From Rosellinia necatrix (taxonomy: Eukaryota > Ascomycota > Sordariomycetes > Xylariales > Xylariaceae): 64,000 nt of DNA. The notes beneath the pieces were generated by a model. The model was not told where the DNA came from. It worked only from the letters and a program-made list of their open reading frames with translations, and did not search any database. The position numbers and the translations under genes were made by a program. The DNA lies in the NCBI GenBank assembly GCA_021209875.1, contig JAGYVD010000006.1, positions 124,001-188,000 on the forward strand. The letters run 5' to 3'. Below are positions 30,039 through 42,200 of the stretch, one piece after another; the stretch's first letter is position 1; each line of letters opens with the position of its first letter.

Positions 30039-31848
30039 TCAAGCTCCCTGCACTGGTCGCTCATCGGTGCATACGTGTGGCCGCGTCTCTTCCGAACAAG
30101 ACCACCCCTTTTCTTTACTCTCTTGCTCCACATACTCTTGTGGCCGGGTGGCTTCCCATATCCCCGAGCTGGATTTCGAGCGCGTCGATCCCTTTGAGGA
30201 TCGGTTCGACTGGTGCAGTATCCTTTCCAATAATTCCAGGCTCGGCCGCTTCCGCTCCTCCTTCTCCGGCTCGGGTGCCCCTTTCGAAACCGGTTGGGCA
30301 GTCCGTTCGCCACAAGTGTGTTCAGTCGTCTGATCCAGGATGGGGAGGAAACTGTAATGCTGCAGTCCCTCGAGGAGGCCTTCGCGGACATCTTGATCCC
30401 GATCATGCTCTCTTACCTTGATTCTCCTGTGCGCTGCGGCTCCGATGGACTGGCCGAGCTTTCTCTCATGATGTTCATCCATCTCGTGAATCTTGGCCGG
30501 CAAGCTATCCTCATACCCCCGAATAAATGAGTCGTAGTGTTGGGGAAGGAGGTCATCCGGCAACGGTGAGGTTATTGGGGGGTCCTCCTCTACACTGGGG
30601 AGTCGATTGTAAACGGGGACTCCGCTATGTGCGTCAACGCCGTAATTATAAAGATTGGCAATCACTGGCTGGCGTCCGTCCGATTCTCCATTTTCCACTT
30701 CATTGAATAGACCCAACGGCGTCAGCCAGTCGTTCGTACAAGACCTTGATATAAGCTTGGGGAAGGAAGTTATCGGAGCTGCGGCCACCATGCGGGTAAA
30801 CACTTCGAGCTGTGGCCTGCTGATGCTTGGCTCCGAGGCGGATCGTGATCCGTAGTGCTGGAACTGCGTCTTGGGGGGTTAAAAGAGAGCCAACGAGGCG
30901 GGCTAGCACGGGAACTCACAATCTGCGCAGATGAACAAGGCTGTGGCAAAGAACGGTGGCGACTCCGAAGGCTGTGTGGTGGCGAACCCTTGGAAAGGCT
31001 CGGAGACTCTGCTGCCGGGATATCGTCTCCATGTAGTGCATCCGAAAATGAATCCTAATTGATTTCGGTAATGCTCTGACGCGATACTATGCACAAATGG
31101 CAGTTAGTAGTTGTCATTTGTAGCAGAACCTTCCGAAGATTTAGGAGCACATAGTAATAACGAGGGCCCAAGGGCCACCAAACGGGGGGACGGGGGGACG
31201 GGGTTTGTGGTTATTCGGTGCCATACTGTACGTTGTTTTCGGCATCAAACCTGCATGCTGCGATATTTCCAAGTCGTCTGCCAGACTGAAACAAGGCCGG
31301 GGCGAGCAGATCGTAGTAGCCGTGTCTGCGACGGCAGACACCGCAGGGGTTATATTCTGCGTATGTAAAGTCGGTTTCCCACTTGTACTGTTGGGCAGCG
31401 AGAGGGATCGGTAATCGGACTGGACGCTATCATCTCGAATATGGCGCACGCCCGCAATCACGATGTCCAATATCCCGGCGATGTCATCCGTAGTAACCAG
31501 GTATCGGTCCCCCGTAGAAGCTGGCGTTCCGTGATGGGGGCAATCTGGCGGCGTCTGGGGCGACGCTGGGGAGATGCCATTTTCATTCGTTATTGTTATG
31601 GCTGATTCCCGAGAGGGCTCTCTGCGTCCCCGCGAGGACAAATAGGCGCGTACATTACGCACAATGTTATCCATGTCGTCCTGACCGATGTGCCCATCAA
31701 GTTGGGCTCGGGTAATAAGGGGGAGGCTGCTGCGGGAGCGACATCCTCCCGGACTTTTGTCTGTGCTGGTCGCTGAACTTGGTCGGCAGCTTGTGATGGC
31801 CGGGTTGCGAAACGGCGCCAGATGACCTGCCACAGCGTTTAAATCCAT
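30039..31848 (-). CDS. Disordered Ser/Pro-rich hypothetical protein, interrupted by an in-frame TAG
   Basis: Three exons on the minus strand make one frame: 31848-31227, 31086-30920 and 30863-30039. The GTATGG and GTGAGT donors and the CATAG (with a CTAAC branch point) and GCAG acceptors are in phase. Joined text includes KTTY|ISRQSITEIN, then a TAG at 31055-31057, then DSFSDALHGDDIPAAESPS continuing open through GSRSASEPSISRPQLEVF to a stop at 30039. The protein is low-complexity, Ser/Pro/Arg-rich, with no fold I can name; I recall fungal orphans with a similar SRQSITEI motif. The frame is also open upstream to about 31900, and another minus-strand reading with its own ATG at 32229 may be a first coding exon, but I cannot settle its splice. 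It may be a pseudogene, or the acceptor may be the TTAG itself. Confidence 0.5.
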
Positions 31849-33359
31849 GATAGACGTGGTTTCGTCGGATAAAACAGTCTTACGATATACCGGCGATTCC
31901 TAGGGTCCGGCCGGATCGGATCGACCGCTTGTCGCAGCCGGACAAAAGCAGAGGTGTCTACAACATGGCTTGTATGTATCAGCCTGGGGTATTAAAACTG
32001 ACTCCCGATCGCGTGAAGATGAAAACGCAGGTTCTGTTGGAGGCGGACAAGTTGGCATGAGAGGCTCCGAAGGTTGTGTGGTAGGGTTGAGACATTCAGT
32101 TGTCTGTTCTGGTTCATTCGACCCGGAGGCACTTGTGTGTCGGCTGGCCGGTTGAGTCGAGGAGGTACTGAAAAACTGGTCATCCTCCAGGCTTGCAAGG
32201 GACACTCGGCTTGGTATATATTGAGCCATAGTGGTAGAAGGTTGGTACAGGATACAATTTCTTTATATCAAACCTAGAGGTGCCTTTCTCGGGTCCCCGG
32301 TATAGGAACGAATAGGGATACCAATCTAGAATGGAAAAGGAAGAAGGATATGCTTAGGCAACCGGGATGGGACGTGGGGATGGGTAGCTTTGGGAAGACA
32401 GCATACGACGAAATGCTATAACAGTCACATGGAACGCACTTTCTGACGACTTCCTCGTGACGTTATAGAGTCTGGTTACCAACGGGAACTAGCGAGTCTG
32501 AAGATGCATTGGGCAAGTAGGGTTGACTTGGCGTCTACCTATTAAAGGAGGTGGCGCTTTAAGCAGATGATTGCTATATGCTATATGCGCCTAGATGCAT
32601 TCAACGTTTCCTCTGGCAATGCTATCACCTGTCTAGTATGCGGGAAATACAACAGAAATACCAGTATTGCTCCTGCTAACAATCATGTGCGCTGTGGCAA
32701 TGGGAGATAATTAAGACATGGAACTATCACCAAGAATATGCCGGGCGCTGGTAGCCGGGTCGTTTGGAATAATGACCGTATGCATGCGAGACGACAAAAA
32801 AGGAAGTAATAAGTAATCAATGTGTATGCCTACCTACATCTCTCGGCAATGACGTTGAAGCCAGCGGAGTAATCGCGTTAGCAGAAGACAGTTCACTGAA
32901 AACATTGGTGATATTGTAATGGTTACCTGGAGTGGTTTATAGGTAATTTTATGGCTTTGCTTGTCTTTAGATGGAGCCCGCAGTAGCCGTAATGGCAAGC
33001 CAAGAGGCAATTTGATAACATTATGTTCGTTATTAGCTATCTGAATAGGTAGATTTGTATAGTAAATCAGGGGTTCTTAAGGGTATCATCGTTTAATAGG
33101 CAAAGTAGAGTGGGGATCCATCATTCATAGCGCAACAAACAAATACCACCTCCCTGCCGCCTCGAATGCTTGGACACCCGAGCCTTTCGAACCGATACAG
33201 TAATACGCCTCCCAATGCGTGAAAGAAGTATGAATTAAATGTAGGACATAACTAGGATCGATGGAGATGGGGGGGGGAGCTGGATAGAGAGGGGGGAAGG
33301 GGGAAGGGGGAGAAGGGGAAAGAGAGAAAGAGGGAAAGGGAAGAGAAGGGAGTTTGATG
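31849..33359. other. Spacer, possibly with a first exon at 31900-32229 (-), and GEM1 3' flank
   Basis: The minus strand at 32229-31900 reads MAQYIPSRVSLASLEDDQFF and stays open for 109 codons; it looks protein-like and may be the first exon of the gene downstream. From 32230 to 33260 I see no gene. A polypurine tract at 33265-33352 ends at the GEM1 stop. Confidence 0.4.
33265..33352. repeat. Polypurine tract (G/A-rich, ~85 bp)
   Basis: Nearly uninterrupted purines on the plus strand, so polypyrimidine in the GEM1 3' UTR. Confidence 0.8.
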
Positions 33360-35317
33360 TTATGTTGAATTAGTAGATCGCCTCCAAATCATAAATGCAG
33401 CCACAGCTGCACACGTTGTCGCCCCGAGCGCAAGGTAGAGACTCGACCTGTCTGGTGGTGGTTCTTCGCTCTTGGGAAACGCCGTACTAGGATTCGTAGC
33501 TGCCTCGGCAAGGGAAACGAAGAGTTCGCCAATGCTATTCCAGGTAACACTCACATGGACTGGCGTCCCCATCATGAGACGCGATGTATACTGATCCGGC
33601 TGGAGTTCACATCGCTGTGTTGTCTTGTCTCTGTCGGCCTTTAAAGCCGTATATATGGAGGGGAGGTCGTCTAGATGAGGATATCGCTTTCGAAGATCGA
33701 CAATGTGAGAGAAAGAATCCGGGTCTGACGAGTCATACGAGTAGCAAATAAGGTCACAAGCGTCCAACTTGGCCTGGTTCTCTAATATGGCGGGTTCTAA
33801 CTCGCCAAGCTCCTCCAATATCAGATAACACTGTTTGCCCCCAGGAAGCTCGACGCTATTTACGGCTTTGCGAGGTTTGATTGTAGGATGATATAGACCG
33901 TCAAAGGGACGATTGAGGAATGAATCCAGTAGCGATGATTTACCGGCGCCAGCCGCGCCAAGAATATAGCACAGCACTACGTTGCGTTCTACCTTGCCGG
34001 GGCGTCTTCTCCTCTTCCGTGGCCGTGTCACCTTCAACGCCGAAGTGAGTGAACCTCGAGGATCGGGCGGTTCGAAACCCAGATAAGCAAGGTATTCCAA
34101 TGTCGTTTTGGGCTCCAGGAAGGTTGTCATACTCCACTGGGCGAGCCAGCCCTGTAGCGTGATGTACCCAGCTTCATTGCGAACGGTTGAGGATGGGAAA
34201 GAGGCCTCGACCCAAGACTGGGGTGGCCCCGGGGTAGGGGCGAACAAAGCCTCGAGCTCCTGATCATTCAAACCCCCGTCGTTATCCTGATCGAACAACA
34301 AGAAGAGGTCCATAAAAAAGCGGTATCCCGCAGGGCTCAGTTCGGCGGAGGCATACTCAGGGACATCAAGTTTCGGGCGGATGAAGCTGTCTTCCAAGCT
34401 CAAGCTATCAGTGTAATGGTATTTGCGCAATATTACCCAGATAGTCTCATGGCGTCCCTTTTCTGCGTACATCTTGTTCAGCTGAAGAAAGCCCCTCATA
34501 CTGACGCCTTTCTCCGTATCGGAGCTAGGAACGGATTTCGAAATGGAGAGCTTGATATTGTCGAGGTCCTCCGGCGTCAAGGGCTTGTCGAAGCACTTGG
34601 CTTGGAAATCCTGGATCTCCCGATCATTCAAATAGCCATCCTGATCCTTGTCGCAAAGGTAGAAGACCCTTTTAAGGGCTGATACGCATGCGGGCTTGAG
34701 GCAGCCCTCTTTGTAATCGAAGAGAGGCGCTATGGGATGTGTGACGGCCTTTTGGCAAAGGAAGAAAGTTTCGTTTACGTTGGAGTGTTCTCGAGCGCTC
34801 GCGCGTATACAAGAGTCGATTTCGCGGAATTCGCTCATGACGGGCAGCATCTCCTCCTCGACGACCTGCGAGGTTGGGTTCTCGGTCAGGTCGGATTTGT
34901 TGGCGCATAGCACGACGGGGACGTTAACACCGAGCGAGCGGAAGTAGGGCATCCAGAAAAGGGCAACCCGCTCATAGCTGTAGTGGTCTGAATATACGAG
35001 GAGGATGACGTTGGACTTGCGGATCTCCTTTCGCAGGGTGGTCCGGTCCTGCGGACGGGCGGAGGTGTCGACGATGGTTGTGGTGACGTTCTCGGGCGTG
35101 CCGATGCTCGGGGGGATCGTGATCTGTGGGAGTACGGGCTGGATCTTGTTGCTCACGAAGACATCCTTGACAAGCGACGCGATGAGGCTCGACTTGCCGG
35201 TGCCTTCATCGCCACAGACGCAGATGCGAACTAACCAGGCGATTGTCAGAACTATGTGGCCAGGGGCGGGATCAGGGCCAATGGCCCACGAAAGCAGTAG
35301 AGCGCACCTGTGGCCAT
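33360..35317 (-). CDS. GEM1: Mitochondrial Rho GTPase Miro
   Basis: Gem1/Miro is a tail-anchored outer-membrane GTPase of mitochondria with roles in inheritance, shape and ER contact sites. The protein has 626 residues in two exons: a 10-base first exon 35317-35308 (ATG GCC ACA G) and 35230-33360. The phase-1 junction restores [20 protein letters not shown]. Domains in order: N-terminal Ras-like GTPase with P-loop GDEGTGKSS (residues 10-18) and CANKSD near 111; EF-hand 1 [13 protein letters not shown] near 193; EF-hand 2 [13 protein letters not shown] near 313; second GTPase domain with P-loop GAAGAGKSS near 428; and a C-terminal membrane anchor [19 protein letters not shown] followed by a short RRSTNST tail. 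Length and order match the family fully. It shares an upstream region with creC, which runs the other way. Confidence 0.96.
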
Positions 35318-36948
35318 GTCGATACAGTAGCGTACCTCCTCGAACTACCTATATCGTGCCGTTGTCTGGGTTCCTATGTATGGACCGGTGTTTGAGTTCC
35401 TATGGGTGCTATCACCGGGCCATCCCCGGGCGTCGCAGGGGGCCCCGAGTTATCCAGTGGCACTCTTGCGGCAAAAGGCAGACGAGCGTGACGCGAGAGC
35501 AACGGACGAATAGCGAATGGTAGTTGTGGGAGCTGTGGGAGCTGTGGACGTTGTAGCGTTATATGTTATAACATCTGTTCAGGGGAGGTCGTGTTTGGGT
35601 CGGGCTCGAATGAATAACTAAGGTCGAGCTGATAAAGAAAGTCCTTGTACGTAGGTAACTTAGTTACCTACCTGCACTGGGCAAGGAGTCTTTCCGATTA
35701 GCTGAATTGGGAGAAACAGCCCACTCCCATTAGTGCAAACACCCCATAACTGATAGCCATAGCACTGGATATCGGCCAATATATGCTTAGATATGGCCGT
35801 ACTGCGTACTGGGCAAACCTGTGTGTGCACCCAGGCCATACACTACAACTTCTTAAGATTAAAACCTCGGAACCCCTCTGCCTCCGCCTCTTTCTCTATC
35901 ATTTAGCGTCCGATGATTGGACGAATGCCCCAAGATTAACGAGACCACCGTGCACTGTTCTGTTGGCATGACAGTTGCTGGCATGGTAGATAGTCGCCAG
36001 ACAGCCCAGGTAACTATGTAACTCTGAGCTGGCACTTGTTTAGATAATACAACAACAACCTGGAGGGACTTCAATGCATGTTTGATGATCAGCTCTTCCC
36101 CTCATCCCCTCCATAGGTGTCATCCAACAAGGATGTCATCATAATACAATCCATTATGAACATGGTGTACGCTAACCTTGGTCTCGTTTTATACAGGAAT
36201 AACCGCCTAGCTTATAGCTACCTACCTACACGACGGGTAGGTACTAGTTATTAGAGGCTAGGTAACTTACCTAAGTACCCAGGTGGTAACTTACCAACTA
36301 CCTACCTACCTACCTACCTACCTAGGTAGGTAGATCCTAGATTAGACGTTAATAATACTACTACTAGGTAGGTAGATACCTAATCAGGTATCAGGTATCT
36401 GATCAGGTATCCACCTTAGGTACCTCAGACAGTGTGCACAGTGGGCTTTACCCCACAACGAACAGCAGCAGCACCCCAGGTCATTCTGCAGCAACGCGAG
36501 CTCGGATCCCTGCTACCATGTTCAATGCTCCCTGGTCCTGCCACCTACACTACCCGCCATCCCACTGGACTGCGTCGCAGGGGGCAATTCGGAGACGATG
36601 GATGCGACGGAAGAGAGGCTATCGCGCGGCTTCTACCACCTCCAGTCACAGAACAGCCTAAATCCCCTACGTCGGCAGCCCCCCTCTACAACCTCGCTTG
36701 CCCCTGTGTGCTGCTGTCATGGAGGCTTGATCACTCAATCACAGGCCGCTTACCATTGGGTGTCTGTGTCGGCGTCTGTGTCTGTCGCATAGGCTCGTTC
36801 TCGTCCGTCTCATCTCCGGACAGGTCCTATTGGACTGCCTGTCCAGCTCGTCGTCGTCGCTATTCGATAGGCGGACAGCCACCACCAAGCCGACATTCCT
36901 CGGCCACGCCATCCCCCCCCCTGTCTTGCCCTGCCATCTTCCGCGACC
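35318..36948. promoter_or_regulatory. Divergent upstream region GEM1 (-) / creC (+)
   Basis: A 1.6-kb spacer. It holds the palindrome GTAGGTAACT-T-AGTTACCTAC at 35651-35671 and an (ACCT)n/(AGGT)n hairpin at 36298-36334, with further AGGTA-type repeats to 36425. The part from 36430 to 36948 is CT-rich, like a fungal 5' UTR, and precedes the creC micro-exon. Frames within it have no features. Confidence 0.5.
36298..36334. repeat. (ACCT)n meeting (AGGT)n, hairpin-forming
   Basis: Seven ACCT units run straight into AGGTAGGTAG, giving a self-complementary tetranucleotide tract. Related TACCTAGGTA elements flank it on both sides. Confidence 0.85.
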
Positions 36949-39273
36949 ATGTTGTAAGAGCCCCCACGATCGAGCGCTCAGTCCAGCTCTGTTTGCGCCA
37001 TTCGGCGCCTATTCTACCCGCGTAATCACTGACCATCGCATCGTCGTCGTTGGTACTTAGTAGTGTATTGCCGCCTCCGCCGAGGTATCCTACCCAGGCG
37101 GCATACAATGCCGCCGTCGCCGCCGGCCATGCGACCCCAATGATCGAGACGAACAATATATTATCGGCCCCCCGAAGATCAGTTTCTCGTTGGAGAGGGT
37201 ACGCGCTCTATCCCGCTTCCTCCTCGTTCTCGTCGTTCTCGTCGTTCTCCTCCTTTCTCTCCTTTCTCCCCTTCTCCTCCATCACTTGCCATCTCCTCTT
37301 TTGGCTTTTCTCTGGGCCTGCTGCTAAAGCTCTGGCGTAGGAACATACGTGCTCAAGGAGGATCTTCTTCTCGCAACACCGCCACCTCACCCCTCGGAAG
37401 CCCCCGTGATTAACCCAAACCCGCTGGCCACGAATCCCCAGCCCGCCACCGCTGGCACGAAGGTATCCCTCCTCAGTCTTGACACGCTGCGACCACCGCC
37501 CGCTTTCTACAGACTCGCCGGGACAGCAGCTCTGCCCGGCAGCATAGCCGAACACCCCAACGAATGGCGCTTCTCCAACGATGCCAAGATCAGTAGCGAT
37601 GGGGAAGGGAGGGAAACTTCAGTCAGTGATGTTGGCGGGCCGGGCTCTACCACGGCTGTATCAGCCCCAGCGTTTGGTGACGGGAATGCCCTCCTCGCCC
37701 CCGAAAAATTCAAGGATCCTAATAAGCGTCGGAAGCCGAAAAATAACATGACCAAGAGTAATTCGTCCTTCATTTCGCGTGTCATCATCAATGAGACCTT
37801 CTCCAAAAAAATGGCAGACCGACCAAGCGATGGCATGTTCGCATTCGTAAATATCAATCGCGCTTTTCAGTGGCTAGACCTATCCTCGCCTACGAAGGCC
37901 GACTACCTCACAAAAATCCTCTTCACCAAAGCTCACTGTCTTAGCCATGACGTTAACTTGGTTACCAAGAGCTCCAGTCATTTGGATATCATTATGGGAT
38001 TCTCTACCGGCGAGATCATCTGGTGGGAGGCCATGTCACAGCGATATACAAGACTGAATAAGAATGTAAGCCGAATGAACTCAGTATTGTCGGACTAGGC
38101 TAACCCGCTATAGGGCGTTATCAACAAGACTCCGGTATCACAGATACGTTGGATCCCGGGGGCCGAAAATCTCTTCTTGGCTGCACATATGGATGGGACA
38201 TTGGTCGTTTATGATAAAGAGAAGGAAGATGCCGTTTTTAGCCCGGAAGAGGAGGAGGCTCGGCCGGATAGTGAGAATATACCTTCCAACATGAAGCCCT
38301 CAGATAAGATATCGGTATTGAAGTCTGTCCACTCTAAAAATCAGAAAACGAACCCAGTCGCTATATGGAAACTCTCCAATCAGCGAATCAATGCGTTCAA
38401 CTTTTCTCCCAATAACCGCCATCTCGCCGTTGTGTCGGAGGATGGGACAATGCGAATCATCGACTATCTCAAGGAAGAGTAAGCCATTCGCTTATCCCAC
38501 AATGCCGTCTCCGGAAATACTGACACGGGGCATATAGACTGCTCGGCTTATATAATGCGTACTATGGCGGATTTACTTCGGTTTGCTGGTCTCCGGATGG
38601 CAAATACGTCTTGACCGGTGGACAGGATGACCTAATCTCCATCTGGTATCCTCAAGAAACCACTCTTATAGCGCGTTGCCAAGGTCACCAATCATGGGTA
38701 ACCTCAGTTGCCTTCGACCCTTGGAGATGTGATGAGAAGAATTATCGCTTCGGGAGTGTGGGAGAGGACTGCCGATTGTGTTTGTGGGATTTCAACGTAG
38801 GGATGTTGCATAAACCGAAAATTGTAAGTTTCCTTGACACTATGCTTGCGTATATCTACTCACCGCGCAGTCATCACACCGCCAACGCGGCTCGGTCTCG
38901 TCCCGGGTACCAACCCTACAACGTGCTGAGACGCAGGGTACATCCCCAGGTAGGATACGCCCAGGCTCGACAATCTCCGCTACAGATGGAGACGAGGCAG
39001 GAATGAATATCAACTATCCCGTCGAACCGCGATCGAATGTAGCAATACTCCCTCCGGTATTGACCAAGATCGCTGACACGGATCCGCTGACTTGGATCAC
39101 GTTCACCGAGGAAGCCATCATGACGAGCTGCAAGACCGGTCAGTTCATATATGGATAAGGTGTGGATTGTGCTGACGACGACGAATATAGGCCACATTCG
39201 CACGTGGAACCGGCCATCAGACTCCCCTGCTCCATCGACTGATGGATCACACGATACGACGGAGGCTACGTAA
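36949..39273 (+). CDS. creC: WD40 protein CreC, carbon catabolite repression (one-base shift in exon 2)
   Basis: CreC binds and stabilises the CreB deubiquitinase in carbon catabolite repression (WDR20 family). Seven exons: 36949-36953, 37064-37198, 37341-38065, 38114-38478, 38538-38823, 38871-39138 and 39191-39273, about 621 residues. Exon 1 is only ATGTT followed by GTAAGAG, and joins TGTATTGCC to give [23 protein letters not shown] comes next, but [20 protein letters not shown] is one base out of frame. A C6 run at 37168-37173 has one C too many; with five Cs both the reading and the phase of the next intron agree. Beyond it lie [20 protein letters not shown], and WD40 repeats with [42 protein letters not shown] and [11 protein letters not shown], then a C-terminal [20 protein letters not shown] favour a base-calling error, since all the rest is conserved. 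Confidence 0.9.
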
Positions 39274-42200
39274 ATCACCACCGATCCAAGGTTCGAGAGA
39301 ATTTCGCTGGCAGTGCGTGCGTCCTGGGCAATGCTACGTAGGGTGTTATGCACTCCACGGAACTGTGGACGTGCTAATACACCGCTAATCTCCTCCCGAA
39401 CGACACCAAGATGCTCCAGCGGCCCTGCCTCGCTCAGAATATCATATTGGAGGCTCTGGAGGCTCTGGGCATATCTCAACAGGCTGCATCTGAGTCGTCA
39501 TTGGCTCATGGCTTTCTCGGCGTCGTTTTGTTGGTTACGGGCATGTGCGACGACTACTGGCCGAACCTAAGAAGCGATGAAGCGTTGTAGGTCGATGTGT
39601 GTTGTACAATATGCCATGGATAGCGGGCTCTTGTTTGGGCAGGTGTTAAGAGATGGAGATGGTGGTAGTAGAGGCTGTACAGTGCTCGAGGGGCATAAAT
39701 ATGTATGTGTAAGTAGGTATCCATATATGGAAAGCTCCATGTATCTGTATGATGTACCTATGTGCGCCGAGAGATGCGAAGATGCGTAGTACTTTGAGAG
39801 ATGTTCTATGGTGATAGTGTGACTAGATAGCGTCAAGGGAGCAGCTTACCTAGGTAGTTTCCTTTTTTGTTTGTTCATTATCCATCGTCTTGTCTTTATT
39901 ACATGTATGTACATAATGTATGTAGTTGGCCACCTACCTATTTATTAGGTAGGTTAGGTAGGTTAGGTAGGTTAGGCACTTAAATAGGTATACATCCAGG
40001 TACCTTAGTGTGACATGAATTATAGTGACATAAAAAGAGCCTCATCACAGGCCGATCTAGTTTAGTCGCATAACAACCGACGACCCGTCTCAGTGTGAAC
40101 TATTGCGCGACGAACTATGACACCACGAATACGGACGGAGCAAACGGTGTGTTAGACCAATGCGGTAATCCGCTCAAGCCACCAAGACACACTTACCCTT
40201 CTCGAGACCAGCCTCGTGCGATTATCAAGGTTCGAGCATGCAGGTCCCTGAGTTCGACGTCGCAGTTTGTTTCCTCCGCCCCTTCCTCTGCCCCCTCCTC
40301 CCCTCCTCTTGTCGAGACCCGCTGGGATCTGGACCAGACAGACGGGGAACGAGAGAGAAAAATATCGCACGAGCTTTTTTTTTTTTCTCCTCTTCTTCCT
40401 TGTCTTCGTAGTGGTTGAGGACTTGGTCGGCCCGTTTCCCCCTCCTTGGGATTTCACACACCGCTTGAACTTCTGATAAGGACTTGAAAATTTTCGAAGC
40501 CTGTCAAAGTGGACGCTCTCGTGAGAATGAGGCTGCCCGTTTCAGTCATTCAGTCATCGGTAAAGGGAGGGAAAACATTCGAACGCTCGTCTTGGCTGAA
40601 GGGCTAGTGCAAGAGATCGGCAGCGCAAAGGATCTAGGACCTGGTAGCTAATGGTCTATGGGTAGTGAAAAAGCTTAGTGCGTTCCCACTCTATGTGATC
40701 ATCCCGCGCGCTGCTCATCTCTTGTCCCGTCCTAACCGCTTCCAAGTACCGATTTTCGGCCGCTCTTTTCGCGAGTCTCCGAGAGACGTTTCTCGATGCG
40801 GCTGCTTGGCCTGCTGCTGAGAGGCACACACACGTACACACACACACCATCGTCTACTTAGTGCGCTCGCTTTGGGATCCGTAGTTCTCAAGCGGAACCT
40901 GCAATCTAGGCGGCGTGCATCCAGCATGAGTTAGGCACCACATCTTGAGGCTTGGCTGGCTTGTCCCAGCTAATGACAAGTCGTCGCCTTATCTCAACGA
41001 TATCCTTGCGAAGCTAGCTAGCTGGCATGAGGCTCGATCTTGTGATTCACTAGTTAGCTGAGGGTCTGGAAGGCTGGCTAGTCTCAATTATCATTCCAGG
41101 CTTAGATAGGAGGATTATGAACAGAGAAGACGAGTCTGACACCTTGCTAGTTCCAAGGCTAACTTGGATATCTCCCCCAACTCATCACATGCGGATGGAT
41201 GGATGGATGGATGGGTTTTCGTCGAGGTGCGCGCAGTCGTGGACGAGAATGAGAAGCCAAGCCTGATCGCCAAGATACGGCAGCTTCCGCCACATCGTCA
41301 TGGCATACGGCAGAGCAGATACCTAGTTAATGGATCGCCACGTTACCGGGTATGTTTCTCGTGGTCGACGTTTCTAGCGTTATCGTGCGGCGATATAGGT
41401 AGTTGTTGCATGCATACCTAGTAGGTGGTCAGCCAGTAACGTGAACCGAGTACCTGTTTTTCCCTCAATGTCTAAATCTCAACCCGCCGTAGAAGCTGCG
41501 CATTCGAACCACGATCGGCCCACGTAGGCATGCGAACAACCCGCCATCGTACGGCGTTTCTGTGGCCACTACTCCACATTATTAAGGGGGGGGGCAACCG
41601 GTCAGTGTTTTGTCTAGAGAGGAGGTCACCTACACTATACGCTACACTATACACTACATGCATGCATGCGATCTGGAGAATTCAATGGGCTTGCTGGCTG
41701 GCTTGGCTAGCTCGCTGCAGGCTGATGGGCTATTAATACCGTTGTTGCGCGCGCCCCCCGGCCCCGACCCCCATGTTCGCGGTTTATTAAAAATGCGACA
41801 TTATCCCACTATCCGTAACATCAGCTGCGACGCTTTTGCATAGTGGCTGTGGACCGTTTTTTTTTTTTTTTTTTTTCTCTTCGAGGGAGGTGCATACGGC
41901 TGAGCCGAGAAGCCTACTGATAGCCTATCGGATTGTCCATCGCCGTCATTGATCAAGTAAGAGGTGCCCTGAAGCAGTTTAGTTAGGTTAGGTAGGTTAG
42001 CACCTAATGTCTTGCTGAGTAAACGTCTGAGAAAAAGCAAGATCCATAGACAGCTTGCTTCTATCAGGTGAGACAGGTGAGGCAGGTTCGCATATTGCGC
42101 TTAAGTTGTTACTAGGTATTGATATATTAATTACCTTAGTTATCACTTTAATGACTGTATTGTTGTTTAGTATCTGCAACTACCTGTAGCTTGTTCCGCC

